DNA of 64,000 nt from Streptomyces chattanoogensis (GTDB taxonomy: Bacteria; Actinomycetota; Actinomycetes; Streptomycetales; Streptomycetaceae): assembly GCF_001294335.1 (NCBI RefSeq), contig NZ_LGKG01000035.1:62001-126000 (forward strand), read 5' to 3'. The position numbers were made by a program, and so were the translations under genes. Positions 43,932-59,429 of the stretch are shown one piece after another (position 1 is the first letter of the stretch; each line of letters opens with the position of its first letter). A model generated the notes under the pieces. It worked only from the letters and a program-made list of their open reading frames with translations. It searched no databases and was not told the origin of the DNA.

Positions 43932-45299
43932 TCACCGCTTACGGCGTCGGCCGCGTGCACCACGCCGCCCGGCCCGGCCGCCCGCGTCGGCCGGGCCGGA
44001 CGTATCCGCAGCGGACCCCGGCGTTCCCTGGTCCCGGCGGTCCGCCGAGACCACCAGCGCCGCCAGCAGCGTCGTCAGCGGCACCGATGCGACCAGCCCG
44101 ATGCTGCCCACGAGCGTGCGCACGATCTCCTCCGCGACCACCTCGCTCGTGGCGACCGTACCGACGCTGCTCTGCGCGATCGAGAACAGCAGAAGCAGCG
44201 GCAGTGCCGCGCCCGCATAGGCCAGCACGAGGGTGTTCACGACGGACGCGATGTGATCCCGCCCGATGCGCATCGCCGCGCGGTACAGCTTGCGCCAACT
44301 CGCCGACGGATCCGCCTCCTTGAGCTCCCACACCGCCGCGGTCTGGGTCACCGTCACATCGTCGAGCACACCCAGCGATCCGATGATGATCCCCGCCAGC
44401 AGCAGACCGCGGATCTCGATGTCCGGGTAGAGGCCGTGCACCAGGCCGGTCGTGTCGTCCGTATTGCCGGTCAGCAGCGCCCATTCGATGAACACCGAGC
44501 CGAGCAGGCTGATCAGCAGCAGTGACGCGAGCGTGCCGAGCACCGCCACCGACGTACGGGCCGTCAGACCGTGGCACAGATAGAGCGCGATCAGCATGAT
44601 GGCGCTGCCGCCGACGACCGCCACCACCAGCGGATTGGACCCCTGAAGGATGGCCGGCAGGATGAACAGCGTCAGGACGACAAAGCTGGCCGCCAGCGCC
44701 ACCAGCGCGAGCACCCCACGCAGCCGCCCGACAATCACGACCGCAAACGCGAAAATGCCGGCCAGTACCCACATCGGGAGGGTCCGGTCGACATCGGTGA
44801 CCGAGTACTGCAGATCCTTCGGGGCCTTGGGGGAGTACGCCACCACCACGCCCTGGCCGGTCGTGTAGTGCCGCAATGCGTCCGGCGTCACCACCGTCTG
44901 GAAGGTGCGCCCGGCGTTCTCCCCGGTGGTGACCCTGATCGTCGCCTGCTGGCAGTCCTTGCCCTTCGCCGCTCCCCCGGGCGGCGGCTGCCCCTGCGTT
45001 GCCGGTGGCTGCTGCTGCGGCTCGGCATGCACCTCCGCGCAGTCCACCTCCTCCACCTTGATCACCCGGGCCTGCTCCGTGGGCTGGTCGAAGCCGACCC
45101 CGGACGGCTTGTGCGGCGGTGCGCCGCCCGGCCACAGCACGACCAGACCGATCACCACCGCGGCGGCGAACGGGATCAGAATTGCCGCGATGACCTTGCG
45201 TAGATGACGGGAGACCGGCGCGGCCGGCCCATGACTGTGGGCGTGCGAATGTGCCACGGAGTGGTGATGGTGCTCGGAAGGGCTCACGGCCCGCATCAT
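43932..45299 (-). CDS. YibE/F family membrane protein
   Basis: 455 aa. A His-rich N-terminus (HHHHSVAHSHAHSHGP) could bind metal. One helix, an extracytoplasmic domain (residues 65-175) and then about seven helices follow. The family signature is GLLLAGIIIGSLGVLDDVTVTQTAAVWEL. The ATG at 45299 has GAGGAG upstream; an ATG one codon later is possible. Divergent from thiC; convergent with ssgA. Confidence 0.85.
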   Translation of the reverse strand: MMRAVSPSEHHHHSVAHSHAHSHGPAAPVSRHLRKVIAAILIPFAAAVVIGLVVLWPGGAPPHKPSGVGFDQPTEQARVIKVEEVDCAEVHAEPQQQPPATQGQPPPGGAAKGKDCQQATIRVTTGENAGRTFQTVVTPDALRHYTTGQGVVVAYSPKAPKDLQYSVTDVDRTLPMWVLAGIFAFAVVIVGRLRGVLALVALAASFVVLTLFILPAILQGSNPLVVAVVGGSAIMLIALYLCHGLTARTSVAVLGTLASLLLISLLGSVFIEWALLTGNTDDTTGLVHGLYPDIEIRGLLLAGIIIGSLGVLDDVTVTQTAAVWELKEADPSASWRKLYRAAMRIGRDHIASVVNTLVLAYAGAALPLLLLFSIAQSSVGTVATSEVVAEEIVRTLVGSIGLVASVPLTTLLAALVVSADRRDQGTPGSAADTSGPADAGGRAGRRGARGRRRKR

Positions 45300-45390
45300 T
45301 GCAAGAACTCCTCGGCTCTCCGCCAAGAACTCCCGGGGCCCCCTGTTCACCCCGCCGCGTCGGCCGCTACCGTGGTGGCACCTTTGCAAT

Positions 45391-47341
<1,951 letters not shown>

Positions 47342-47392
47342 CGCCTGCCGACGGATACGTGTCGCGGACACGGACCGGGAGCCGCCCGCACC

Positions 47393-47429
47393 GGCGCCGC
47401 CCCGAGGCTTCATGCCTCCGGGCGGCGCC
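47393..47429. terminator. Terminator after thiC
   Basis: 16-bp stem with a single mismatch (47393-47408 with 47414-47429), 5-nt loop, between the convergent thiC and membrane-protein genes. Confidence 0.85.
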
Positions 47430-47463
47430 ACTGCGCGGGTGACGGAGAGAGCGGGACGGGCCC

Positions 47464-48390
47464 CTACTCCGACGTTCCGCCGCCTGATGCCGACCCCGCA
47501 CCCGATCCCCCGTACTCCGGACTTGTGAAGTCCGGGCTGGAATATCGCGGACGCGACCCCGCCGAGCCGCTGTCCGGGCTCGAGAACTTGGGACGGGTAT
47601 AGCCGAGGGTGGGCATGCGGTGCTGGGGGGCGGAGGCGGGGCGGGGGATGTAGGGCGTGGGGTCGGGGCTGGGGTCGGGGTCGCTGAGGGCCTCGCGGAG
47701 GAAGGGCAGGAGGCCGCGTTCGAGGAGGGCCTGTCGCCAGGCGTCGCGGGCGCGGTCGAGGTCTGCCATCCGGAGTTCTTCCGCTCTGGTGGCGCGGGAG
47801 GATGTCGAACCGTTGCGCAGAGCGGTGATGACGAGTCCGGCCATCGCGACGAGCGAGCCCGCCGCCGTCAGGGCCGCGAATATCCAGCCGACGCTGATCA
47901 GCGGCTGAGCCATGGCCTTGTCGGGGCTGACGGCCCGCAGAACGTAGCCGATGAGCAGGAAGAGGACGGCGGCGATGCCGGCGAGGACCGGGACCAGGAC
48001 GGCGATCATGGCGGCCAGACCAGCGCCGGCCGTTTCCGTGGTCTCGTCCATGGGCGAGGCATCGCCCGTACCGGTGGCCAAACCTGTCGCCTCGTCGGCC
48101 GCGTCGTCCTCCGCCGCGCTGCCCGCACCGGCCCCCGACGGCGCCGCCGCAGGTGCGCGCAGGGCGGTGCGGAGCTGGACATAGCGTTGGTATTCGGCCG
48201 TCGCACAGGCGGCGATGGCGGTGGTGGCGCTGAGGGCCATCGTGCGCAACTGCTCGGTGCCGAGGGGCTTTCCCGCGGCGGAAGCGAGGCCGTCCGGGTG
48301 CTGTCCGGCGGTGCGCAGGGCCTCATCGAGGAGCCGCGCGAATTCCGCGCGGTCCTCGTTCAGCAGGTGCGGAGCGCTGTTCATGTGCAT
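47464..48390 (-). CDS. Two-helix membrane protein of unknown function
   Basis: 308 aa. Residues 1-75 look helical and cytoplasmic; a low-complexity Ala/Gly/Asp linker follows. Two hydrophobic helices lie near 125-150 and 165-190. The C-terminus is Pro/Ser-rich and disordered with tyrosine repeats (PRYSSPD, KFSSPDS). No recognised domain. ATG at 48390; a second Met two codons later is an alternative. Confidence 0.7.
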   Translation of the reverse strand: MHMNSAPHLLNEDRAEFARLLDEALRTAGQHPDGLASAAGKPLGTEQLRTMALSATTAIAACATAEYQRYVQLRTALRAPAAAPSGAGAGSAAEDDAADEATGLATGTGDASPMDETTETAGAGLAAMIAVLVPVLAGIAAVLFLLIGYVLRAVSPDKAMAQPLISVGWIFAALTAAGSLVAMAGLVITALRNGSTSSRATRAEELRMADLDRARDAWRQALLERGLLPFLREALSDPDPSPDPTPYIPRPASAPQHRMPTLGYTRPKFSSPDSGSAGSRPRYSSPDFTSPEYGGSGAGSASGGGTSE

Positions 48391-48603
48391 CCCCCGATGC
48401 TCCGTAGGGCCGTACCGGCCGGCTGGGCCGGGCAGTGGGCGGAAACGGAGGAGAGCCTGCTACGGATAGCCCGATGGTAGAGCGCCTCCGGCACGGGGTG
48501 ACAGTGAGTTTGCGGAATTTGCGTAATGCCGCGACCGGAATCCGCCCCACCCGATGGCCCGCCGCCCGCCCATCGGCCTGGCGTACGTCTGCCCCGGGAG
48601 CGC

Positions 48604-49755
48604 TCAGCCCGTCAGGGGGAGTTGCACCACCAGCAGCTTTCCGGCCATCGTGACGCCGCCGTCCATCGCGATGGCGAGCCCGTCGGCGTAGACATGCGGG
48701 CCGTCGACGGCGATGCCGTCGCCCTCGCCGTCCTCGGTGCCGACCTCACCCAGCAGATACGGAATCGGGCTGTGGCCGTGCACCACGCGCTCGCCGCCGT
48801 AAGCGTTCAGGAGCTCGCGTACGGCCTGCGAGCCGGCCTCGTCGCGGAAGGCGAAGCGCTTGGTGAACTTGCGGAACAGATCCCAGACTTCGTCGGCGTC
48901 GCTGCGGGTCAGCACGTCGTGGACGGTGTCGTTGACGGCCTCGATCGAGTCGCCGTATTCGAGGTAGGCGGTGGTGTCGGAGTGCACGAGCAGATGCCCG
49001 TCCTCCTCCATCACGGCGTCCAGGCGGGCCATCCACTGCAGGTGGTGGTCCTCCAGGCGGTCCATGTCGGACTTCTGGCCGCCGTTGAGGAGCCAGGCGG
49101 CCTGGAAGGAGGCGGTGCCGGCCCCGGACTGGACGGGCGTGTCGCCGAATCGCTTGGCGCCCAGCAGCAGGAGTTCGTGGTTGCCCATCAGGGCCTTGCA
49201 GTAGCCGCCGGCCGCCGCGGCCTCGGCGGAGAGCTGCATGACGAGGTCGATGACGCCGATGCCGTCCGGACCGCGGTCGGTGAAGTCGCCGAGGAACCAC
49301 AGGCGGGCGTTGCCGGCCGCCCAGTGGCCATCGGCGTCGATCAGCCCCTCGGCGGCGAGCGCCTCGCACAGCTCGTCGTAATACCCGTGGACGTCGCCCA
49401 CGACGAAGAGCGGACCCATGCCCTCGGGCGCGTCCTGGTCGGCGGCGGTCTCGGTCGCCGGAAGGAAGTCCGCGGCCGGGCGGTCGATCAGGGTGTCGGT
49501 GCGGCCCGCGCCGATGACCGGGAGGTCGCGTGCGGTCGGCGTGTACTCCTCGGGCAGCTCGATGGGTGCGGCGGGGGGCGGCACCAGTGGCGGCGCGGTC
49601 GGGGGCCCGGCGGGCAGATGGACCGGCGGACCGACCGGCGGCATGGGAGGCGGGCCCGCGGGCGCGCCGGAGTGAGGTCCGGGCGGCACAGCAGACACCG
49701 GAGTTCGTCCCGCCATGGTCCACACCATGGGTCCCTGACTGGCCCCCTGAGTCAT
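48604..49755 (-). CDS. PPP-type metallophosphoesterase
   Basis: 383 aa. After a Pro-rich N-tail of about 100 residues the calcineurin-like core shows VVGDVHGYYDEL, FLGDFTDRGPDG and MGNHELLL, the metal ligands of PPP protein phosphatases, then HGHSPIPYLLG. It may be a protein-Ser/Thr phosphatase or diadenosine-type hydrolase. ATG at 49755 has GGAGGG upstream. A TATGAT -10-like hexamer sits at 49833-49838 (-). Confidence 0.85.
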   Translation of the reverse strand: MTQGASQGPMVWTMAGRTPVSAVPPGPHSGAPAGPPPMPPVGPPVHLPAGPPTAPPLVPPPAAPIELPEEYTPTARDLPVIGAGRTDTLIDRPAADFLPATETAADQDAPEGMGPLFVVGDVHGYYDELCEALAAEGLIDADGHWAAGNARLWFLGDFTDRGPDGIGVIDLVMQLSAEAAAAGGYCKALMGNHELLLLGAKRFGDTPVQSGAGTASFQAAWLLNGGQKSDMDRLEDHHLQWMARLDAVMEEDGHLLVHSDTTAYLEYGDSIEAVNDTVHDVLTRSDADEVWDLFRKFTKRFAFRDEAGSQAVRELLNAYGGERVVHGHSPIPYLLGEVGTEDGEGDGIAVDGPHVYADGLAIAMDGGVTMAGKLLVVQLPLTG

Positions 49756-49867
49756 CGACCCCTCCACCGTCGCGCCGCCGTGCACCTCTCGGACCTTGCC
49801 TGGTCGACGGCGGTCCGCGGTGTCGTGCGCCCATCATAGGAATGCCGGTCGCAGGTTGTGACGCACC

Positions 49868-49935
49868 CGGGGTGATCAATCAGCTGCAGCCCGGCGTTCG
49901 CGGCTGATTTCTCCCGGGATCACCCCGTTTTTTCC
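49868..49935 (+). terminator. T-tailed hairpin without an upstream plus-strand gene
   Basis: Outer arms pair 49868-49877 with 49918-49927, inner arms 49878-49884 with 49903-49909, followed by a T-run (GTTTTTTCC) on the plus strand. All nearby genes are on the minus strand, so the terminated transcript is unknown. Confidence 0.55.
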
Positions 49936-49997
49936 TGACCGAAGGAGGCGCGTGGGCGGCGATGTTACGCGTGATTCGCCGTGTGACGGCACACGCC

Positions 49998-51098
49998 TCA
50001 GGCGCCGGCCGGTCCCCGTGGGGGGCTGACGGTGGTCCGCGCCGAGCGCCGCTGGGACGAGGTCCGCACGATCAGGTCGGTCGGTATCACCTGTTCGATG
50101 GGCAGGCCGTTGTCGAGACCTTCGATGGCGTCGATGAGGATCTGGACGACGGCGGTGCCGATGCGGCGGGGTTTGAGGGAGAGGGTGGTGATGGGCGGCT
50201 CGGTGCTGGCGTAGACGGTGGATTCGCTGCAGCAGACCAGCAGCAGATCCTCGGGAACGCGCAGGCCGTAGCGCCGGGCGGCGGCGAGCAGGTCGGTGCC
50301 GTTGGGGTCGAAGAGACCGTAGACGGCGTCGGGCCGGTCGGGGCGGGCCAGCAGCCGGTCGGCCGCGACGGCGCCCGCGCAGGGGTCGTGTGCCGGGTAC
50401 GACTCGTACACCGGGTCCTGCCCGACCCGCTCGCACCAGTGCAGATAGGCGGTGGTCGACAGCCGGGTGTAGGTGTCGGTGGTGGTGCCGGTGAGCAGAC
50501 CGATGCGGCGGGCGCCGGCGTCGGCGAGGTGGTCGAGCAGCCCGAGTACGGCGGCCTCGTGGTCGTTGTCGACCCAGCCGGTGACCGGCAGGGCACCGCC
50601 GGGGCGGCCGTCGGAGACGACGGGGATGCCGTGCCGGACGAGTTCGGTGACGACGGGGTCGCCGTCGGCGGGGTCGATGACGACGGTGCCGTCCAGCGCG
50701 ACGTTGGACCACACGTCGTGGCGGGAGGTCGCGGGCAGGATGACCAGCGCATAGCCGCGGGCCAGCGCCGCGGAAGTGGCCGCTCTGGCCATCTCCGCGA
50801 AATACGCGAACTCGGTGAAGGTGAAAGGTTCATCCCCGTACGTGGTCACGGTCAGGCCGAGCAGTCCCGACTTGCCGGTACGGAGGGTGCGGGCGGCGGC
50901 GGACGGGCGGTAGCCCAGCCGGTCGGCCACCTCGCGGACATGGCTACGGGTGGCATCCGGAAGCCGGCCCTTGCCGTTGAGCGCGTCGGAGACAGTCGTG
51001 ATGGACACACCGGCTGCGGCGGCCACGTCCCGGATGCCCGCCCGTCCCAGCCGGCGACCGGTCGACCGGCTCACCTGGTGCTTCCCTGCTGCTGTCAT
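49998..51098 (-). CDS. LacI family regulator
   Basis: 366 aa. N-terminal HTH (GIRDVAAAAGVSITTVSDALNGKGRLP, residues 20-70) and a periplasmic-binding-protein-like effector domain. ATG 51098 lacks a clear RBS; a TACTAT hexamer a few nt before it suggests a leaderless mRNA. The longer open frame upstream is not supported. The regulated sugar or metabolite is unknown. Confidence 0.88.
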   Translation of the reverse strand: MTAAGKHQVSRSTGRRLGRAGIRDVAAAAGVSITTVSDALNGKGRLPDATRSHVREVADRLGYRPSAAARTLRTGKSGLLGLTVTTYGDEPFTFTEFAYFAEMARAATSAALARGYALVILPATSRHDVWSNVALDGTVVIDPADGDPVVTELVRHGIPVVSDGRPGGALPVTGWVDNDHEAAVLGLLDHLADAGARRIGLLTGTTTDTYTRLSTTAYLHWCERVGQDPVYESYPAHDPCAGAVAADRLLARPDRPDAVYGLFDPNGTDLLAAARRYGLRVPEDLLLVCCSESTVYASTEPPITTLSLKPRRIGTAVVQILIDAIEGLDNGLPIEQVIPTDLIVRTSSQRRSARTTVSPPRGPAGA

Positions 51099-51116
51099 GG
51101 CGAGCCGATAGTAGGG

Positions 51117-51148
51117 CTCGGCAGGGCCATTCGCGGGGCCCTGCCGAG
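51117..51148. promoter_or_regulatory. Inverted repeat in the LacI/aminotransferase gap
   Basis: Perfect 12-bp arms CTCGGCAGGGCC (51117-51128) and 51137-51148, 8-nt loop. It lies 19 bp upstream of the lacI start. The 51099-51491 gap otherwise has an A+T-richer stretch (51149-51235) but no supported gene. Confidence 0.45.
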
Positions 51149-51491
51149 GCTTGTTAAAAGGTACGTTTCTGCATGGTGACTCTTCATCAATTTCCTTTGA
51201 AATCAAGGTAGTTGATGTCCAGGGTGATCATACGGGGGGACTTTCATGGTCCTTGCCTGTGGATCGGTCCAGGTCTCGAAGAGGTCTCAAGTCACCTTCA
51301 CGGGTGATGCGCGCCAGGGCGCGAGCCACCGGCGCGCGGAAGAGTGGGGAGCGCTCCCCAGGGCCTGTGCGCGGGGTGCCGGGCGACGCCCTTGCGGCTT
51401 GGCCGGCGGGCTGGGGGCTGCCGCCGGACGGGGCAATCCTCATAAGGTGTGCAGTATTGGAGTCGAGCGGGACGGTCGAGGAGGACCTGCG

Positions 51492-52571
51492 GTGAGCGAG
51501 AAGACCCCGAAGCTGCGTGCTGCGCTGGACGGCATCCCCACCTACAAGCCGGGCCGGCCCGCGGCGGCCGACGGGCCCGTGGCCTACAAGCTGTCCTCCA
51601 ACGAGAACCCTTATCCGCCGCTGCCGGGTGTCTTGGAGAGCGCGGTGACCGCCGCCGGCTCCTTCAACCGCTACCCGGACATGGCGTGTACGGGCCTGAT
51701 GGCGGAGCTGGCCGAGCGCTTCTCGGTGCCGCTGTCGCATCTGGCGACCGGGACCGGCTCGGTGGGTGTGGCCCAGCAGCTGGTGCAGTCGACGGCCGGG
51801 CCGGGCGATGAAGTGATCTACGCCTGGCGGTCGTTCGAGGCGTACCCGATCGTCACCCAGGTCTCCGGCGCCACGCCCGTACAGGTGCCGTTGACCTCCG
51901 GCGAGGTGCACGACCTGGACGCGATGCTCGCCGCGGTCACCGACCGGACCCGGCTGATCTTCGTCTGCAACCCCAACAACCCCACCGGCACCGTCGTACG
52001 CCGTGCCGAGCTGGAGTCCTTCCTGGACCGGGTGCCGAGCGATGTCCTGGTGGTGCTGGACGAGGCGTACCGCGAATTCATCCGGGACGAGGAGGTGCCG
52101 GACGGCATCGAGCTCTACCGTGACCGGCCCAACGTGTGTGTGCTGCGGACCTTCTCCAAGGCGTACGGGCTGGCGGGCCTGCGGGTTGGATTTGCGATTG
52201 CGCACGAGCCGGTGGCCGCGGCGTTGCGCAAGACGGCGGTGCCGTTCGGGGTGAGCCAGCTGGCGCAGGAGGCGGCGGTGGCGTCGCTGCGCAGCGAGGC
52301 GGCGCTGCTGGAGCGCGTCGATGCGCTGGTGGCCGAGCGGGCGCGGGTGGTCGACGGGCTGGTCGGGCAGGGCTGGACGGTCCCCGAGACGCAGGCCAAC
52401 TTCGTCTGGCTGCGGCTGGGGGACCGTACCGTCGATTTCGCGGCGGCGTGCGAGCGCGCCGGGGTGGTCGTGCGGCCGTTCCCCGGTGAGGGTGTGCGGG
52501 TGACCATCGGCGAGAGTGCGGCGATGGACCTGTTCCTGCAGGCCGCGGAGGAGTTCCGCAAGGCGCTGTAG
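51492..52571 (+). CDS. Aromatic amino acid/histidinol-phosphate aminotransferase
   Basis: 359 aa fold-type I PLP enzyme of the HisC/PAT group: [37 protein letters not shown], and the Schiff-base Lys in [14 protein letters not shown]. Actinobacterial relatives are phenylalanine aminotransferases (Pat); HisC cannot be excluded because the his operon is not present here. GTG 51492 with GAGGAC upstream. Confidence 0.88.
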   Translation: MSEKTPKLRAALDGIPTYKPGRPAAADGPVAYKLSSNENPYPPLPGVLESAVTAAGSFNRYPDMACTGLMAELAERFSVPLSHLATGTGSVGVAQQLVQSTAGPGDEVIYAWRSFEAYPIVTQVSGATPVQVPLTSGEVHDLDAMLAAVTDRTRLIFVCNPNNPTGTVVRRAELESFLDRVPSDVLVVLDEAYREFIRDEEVPDGIELYRDRPNVCVLRTFSKAYGLAGLRVGFAIAHEPVAAALRKTAVPFGVSQLAQEAAVASLRSEAALLERVDALVAERARVVDGLVGQGWTVPETQANFVWLRLGDRTVDFAAACERAGVVVRPFPGEGVRVTIGESAAMDLFLQAAEEFRKAL

Positions 52572-52609
52572 GGCGTTGCGGGGTGCTGCATGGTGCAGCC
52601 GTTGTGCAT

Positions 52610-52640
52610 TGAGGCCGTGGGTCGCTGACCCGCGGCCTCA
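52610..52640. terminator. Terminator after the aminotransferase
   Basis: 14-bp stem with one G-U pair (52610-52623 with 52627-52640) and 3-nt loop. Overlaps the end of the convergent cyclophilin-like gene. Confidence 0.85.
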
Positions 52641-53006
52641 CGCTTTGCGTACGTGAATTGCTTCACCGGCGCGGACGGTGGCCAGTGCGCGAGGGTCGCC
52701 GTCGATGCGGCCCAGCACATTGCAGGGGGAGGCGAGCCGGGGTTCTTCGCCCCGGGATATCGGCGTGGGGCCGTACGGCAGCGCGAGGGCGTTGCCCTCG
52801 GTCCAGAAGGCGACCGTGCCGGCTTCGACGACCTGGCGGGCGTCGGCCTCCAGTGCGGGCGTGAGCCCGGTGTCGAAATAGACCTCTTCGCCCCAGGTGT
52901 GGGCGGTGCCGTCGATCGGCAGCGCCGCGAGCAGCGTCGCTGCGGTCGGTGTGTCGTCCAGGGTGGCGGTCACATGCCCTGCGGGCCAGGAGATACGGAT
53001 CTTCAT
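52638..53006 (-). CDS. Cyclophilin-like fold protein
   Basis: 122 aa. Resembles the TM1367-type cyclophilin-like family: MKIRISWPAGHVTATLDDTP, WGEEVYFDTG, DVVFWPEGNALALPYGPTP-type strand. Not known to be a prolyl isomerase. Divergent from cydA. The 206-bp gap contains the Rex and Crp-like sites. Confidence 0.75.
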   Translation of the reverse strand: MKIRISWPAGHVTATLDDTPTAATLLAALPIDGTAHTWGEEVYFDTGLTPALEADARQVVEAGTVAFWTEGNALALPYGPTPISRGEEPRLASPCNVLGRIDGDPRALATVRAGEAIHVRKA

Positions 53007-53103
53007 GGCGGCAAATTCAACAATATGTTGAAGGTGTAGGGAAGGGGCGTGCGCCGGTCGTGCAATAAGTACGGGATAAGGATTCGTACGCCATGGATTC
53101 CGG

Positions 53104-53119
53104 CGTGACCGCGGTCACG
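53104..53119. promoter_or_regulatory. Crp-like palindrome upstream of cydA
   Basis: Perfect 16-bp palindrome CGTGACCGCGGTCACG. It fits the GTG-N6-GNCAC pattern reported for Streptomyces Crp. Lies about 50 bp upstream of the Rex operator. Crp/FNR control of cydAB is known in actinobacteria. Confidence 0.5.
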
Positions 53120-53168
53120 TACCCCCCTTATCGAAGGTCGGAGGGTCATGAGTAATAATGCTTGTGAA

Positions 53169-53184
53169 TGTGAACGCGTTCACA
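53169..53184. promoter_or_regulatory. Rex operator of cydABCD
   Basis: Perfect palindrome TGTGAACGCGTTCACA, the Streptomyces Rex consensus. It lies just downstream of a TAATAAT -10-like element (53153-53159) and 28 bp before the cydA start. Rex represses when NADH/NAD+ is low. In S. coelicolor cydABCD is a known Rex target. Confidence 0.9.
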
Positions 53185-53212
53185 AGCTCACATCCGGCAA
53201 GGAGGAAGCGAC

Positions 53213-54721
53213 GTGGAACTGGCGTTGGCGCCAGAGACTCTGGCGCGATGGCAATTCGGCATCACGACCGTCTACCACTTCCTGTTCGTCCCCTTGACGA
53301 TCTCCCTCGCCGCTCTGGTGGCCGGACTGGAGACCGCATGGGTGCGGACGGCGAAGCAGAAGTACCTCAAGGCGACCAAGTTCTGGGGCAAGCTGTTCCT
53401 GATCAACATCGCGATGGGTGTGGTCACCGGCATCGTCCAGGAGTTCCAGTTCGGCATGAACTGGTCCGACTACTCGCGGTTCGTCGGTGATGTCTTCGGC
53501 GCCCCGCTCGCCTTCGAGGCGCTCATCGCGTTCTTCTTCGAGTCCACCTTCATAGGACTGTGGATCTTCGGCTGGGACAAGCTGCCCAAGAAGATCCACT
53601 GCTTCTGCATGTGGATGGTCTCGATCGGCACCATCCTGTCCGCGTACTTCATCCTCGCCGCCAACTCCTGGATGCAGCACCCGGTCGGCTACAAGTACAA
53701 CGCCGCCACCGGCCGCGCCGAGCTCACCGACTTCCTCAAGGTGCTCACCCAGGACACCACCCTGGTCGTCGCGTTCCACACGCTGACCGCCGCCTTCCTC
53801 ACCGGCGCCGCGTTCATGGTGGGCATCTCCGCGTATCACCTGATGCGCAAGAGGCACATCAAGGTGATGCGGACGTCGCTGCGCCTCGGCCTGATCACCC
53901 TGGTCATCGCCGGTCTGCTCACTGCGGTCAGCGGTGACGAGCTCGGCAAGGTCATGTTCAAGCAGCAGCCGATGAAGATGGCCGCCGCCGAGGCGCTGTG
54001 GGACAAGGAAGAGCCGGCGCCGTTCTCGGTCTTCGCCTACGGCGATGTCGAGAAGGGCCACAACACCGTCGCCATCGAGGTTCCGGGCCTGCTCTCCTTC
54101 CTCGCGCACAACGACTTCACCTCGCCGGTCCCCGGCATCAACGACGTCAACAAGGCCGAGCAGCAGAAGTTCGGGCCCGGCGACTACCGGCCCAACATCC
54201 CGGTCGCCTACTGGGGCTTCCGCTGGATGATCGGCTTCGGGATGTCGTCGTTCGCCATCGGACTGGCCGGGCTCTGGCTGACCCGTAAGAAGTTCTGGCT
54301 GGCGCCGGGGCTGCGGACCGGCGACGAGGAACCACCCCGGCTCGCCGTCACGAAGAACAAGGAGCTCGGCGCCCGCCTGAGCAAGTGGTACTGGTCGCTC
54401 GCCTTCCTCACCCTCGGCTTCCCGCTGATCGCGAACTCCTGGGGCTGGGTCTTCACCGAGATGGGCCGCCAGCCGTGGGTCGTCTACGGCGTGCTGCGCA
54501 CCTCCGACGCGGTGTCCCCGGGCGTCTCGCAGGGCGAGGTGATCACCTCCATGGTCGTCTTCACCGCGCTCTACGCGGTCCTCGCCGTGATCGAGGTCCG
54601 GCTGCTGGTGAAGTACGTCAAGGCCGGCCCCCAGGAACTGACCGACTCCGACCTCAATCCGCCCACCAAGATCGGCGGCGATCCCTCGGACGCCGACCGG
54701 CCGATGGCCTTCTCGTACTAG
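53213..54721 (+). CDS. cydA: Cytochrome bd oxidase subunit I
   Basis: 502 aa, about nine membrane helices. Heme b/d ligand His22 (TTVYHFLFVP), a second His in VVAFHTLTAAFL, and the GRQPW block (TEMGRQPWVVYGVLR). The Q-loop is short, as in Gram-positive enzymes. High-affinity quinol:O2 oxidoreductase. GTG start with AAGGAGG. First gene of cydAB-cydCD under Rex. Confidence 0.96.
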   Translation: MELALAPETLARWQFGITTVYHFLFVPLTISLAALVAGLETAWVRTAKQKYLKATKFWGKLFLINIAMGVVTGIVQEFQFGMNWSDYSRFVGDVFGAPLAFEALIAFFFESTFIGLWIFGWDKLPKKIHCFCMWMVSIGTILSAYFILAANSWMQHPVGYKYNAATGRAELTDFLKVLTQDTTLVVAFHTLTAAFLTGAAFMVGISAYHLMRKRHIKVMRTSLRLGLITLVIAGLLTAVSGDELGKVMFKQQPMKMAAAEALWDKEEPAPFSVFAYGDVEKGHNTVAIEVPGLLSFLAHNDFTSPVPGINDVNKAEQQKFGPGDYRPNIPVAYWGFRWMIGFGMSSFAIGLAGLWLTRKKFWLAPGLRTGDEEPPRLAVTKNKELGARLSKWYWSLAFLTLGFPLIANSWGWVFTEMGRQPWVVYGVLRTSDAVSPGVSQGEVITSMVVFTALYAVLAVIEVRLLVKYVKAGPQELTDSDLNPPTKIGGDPSDADRPMAFSY

Positions 54722-54730
54722 GAGGCGGCA

Positions 54731-55780
<1,050 letters not shown>

Positions 55781-55793
55781 CGGAGGGTTTCAC

Positions 55794-59354
<3,561 letters not shown>

Positions 59355-59429
59355 GGCATGCATGCGTCATGCCTGCACCCCGCATAACTGAACTTTCCCC
59401 GGATATGGGCCCTTATTAGGCTCGGGGGC

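Noticed and set aside
51151..51495. 114-codon plus frame upstream of the aminotransferase
   Set aside because: Runs through the promoter region and overlaps the GTG of the aminotransferase; no family features.
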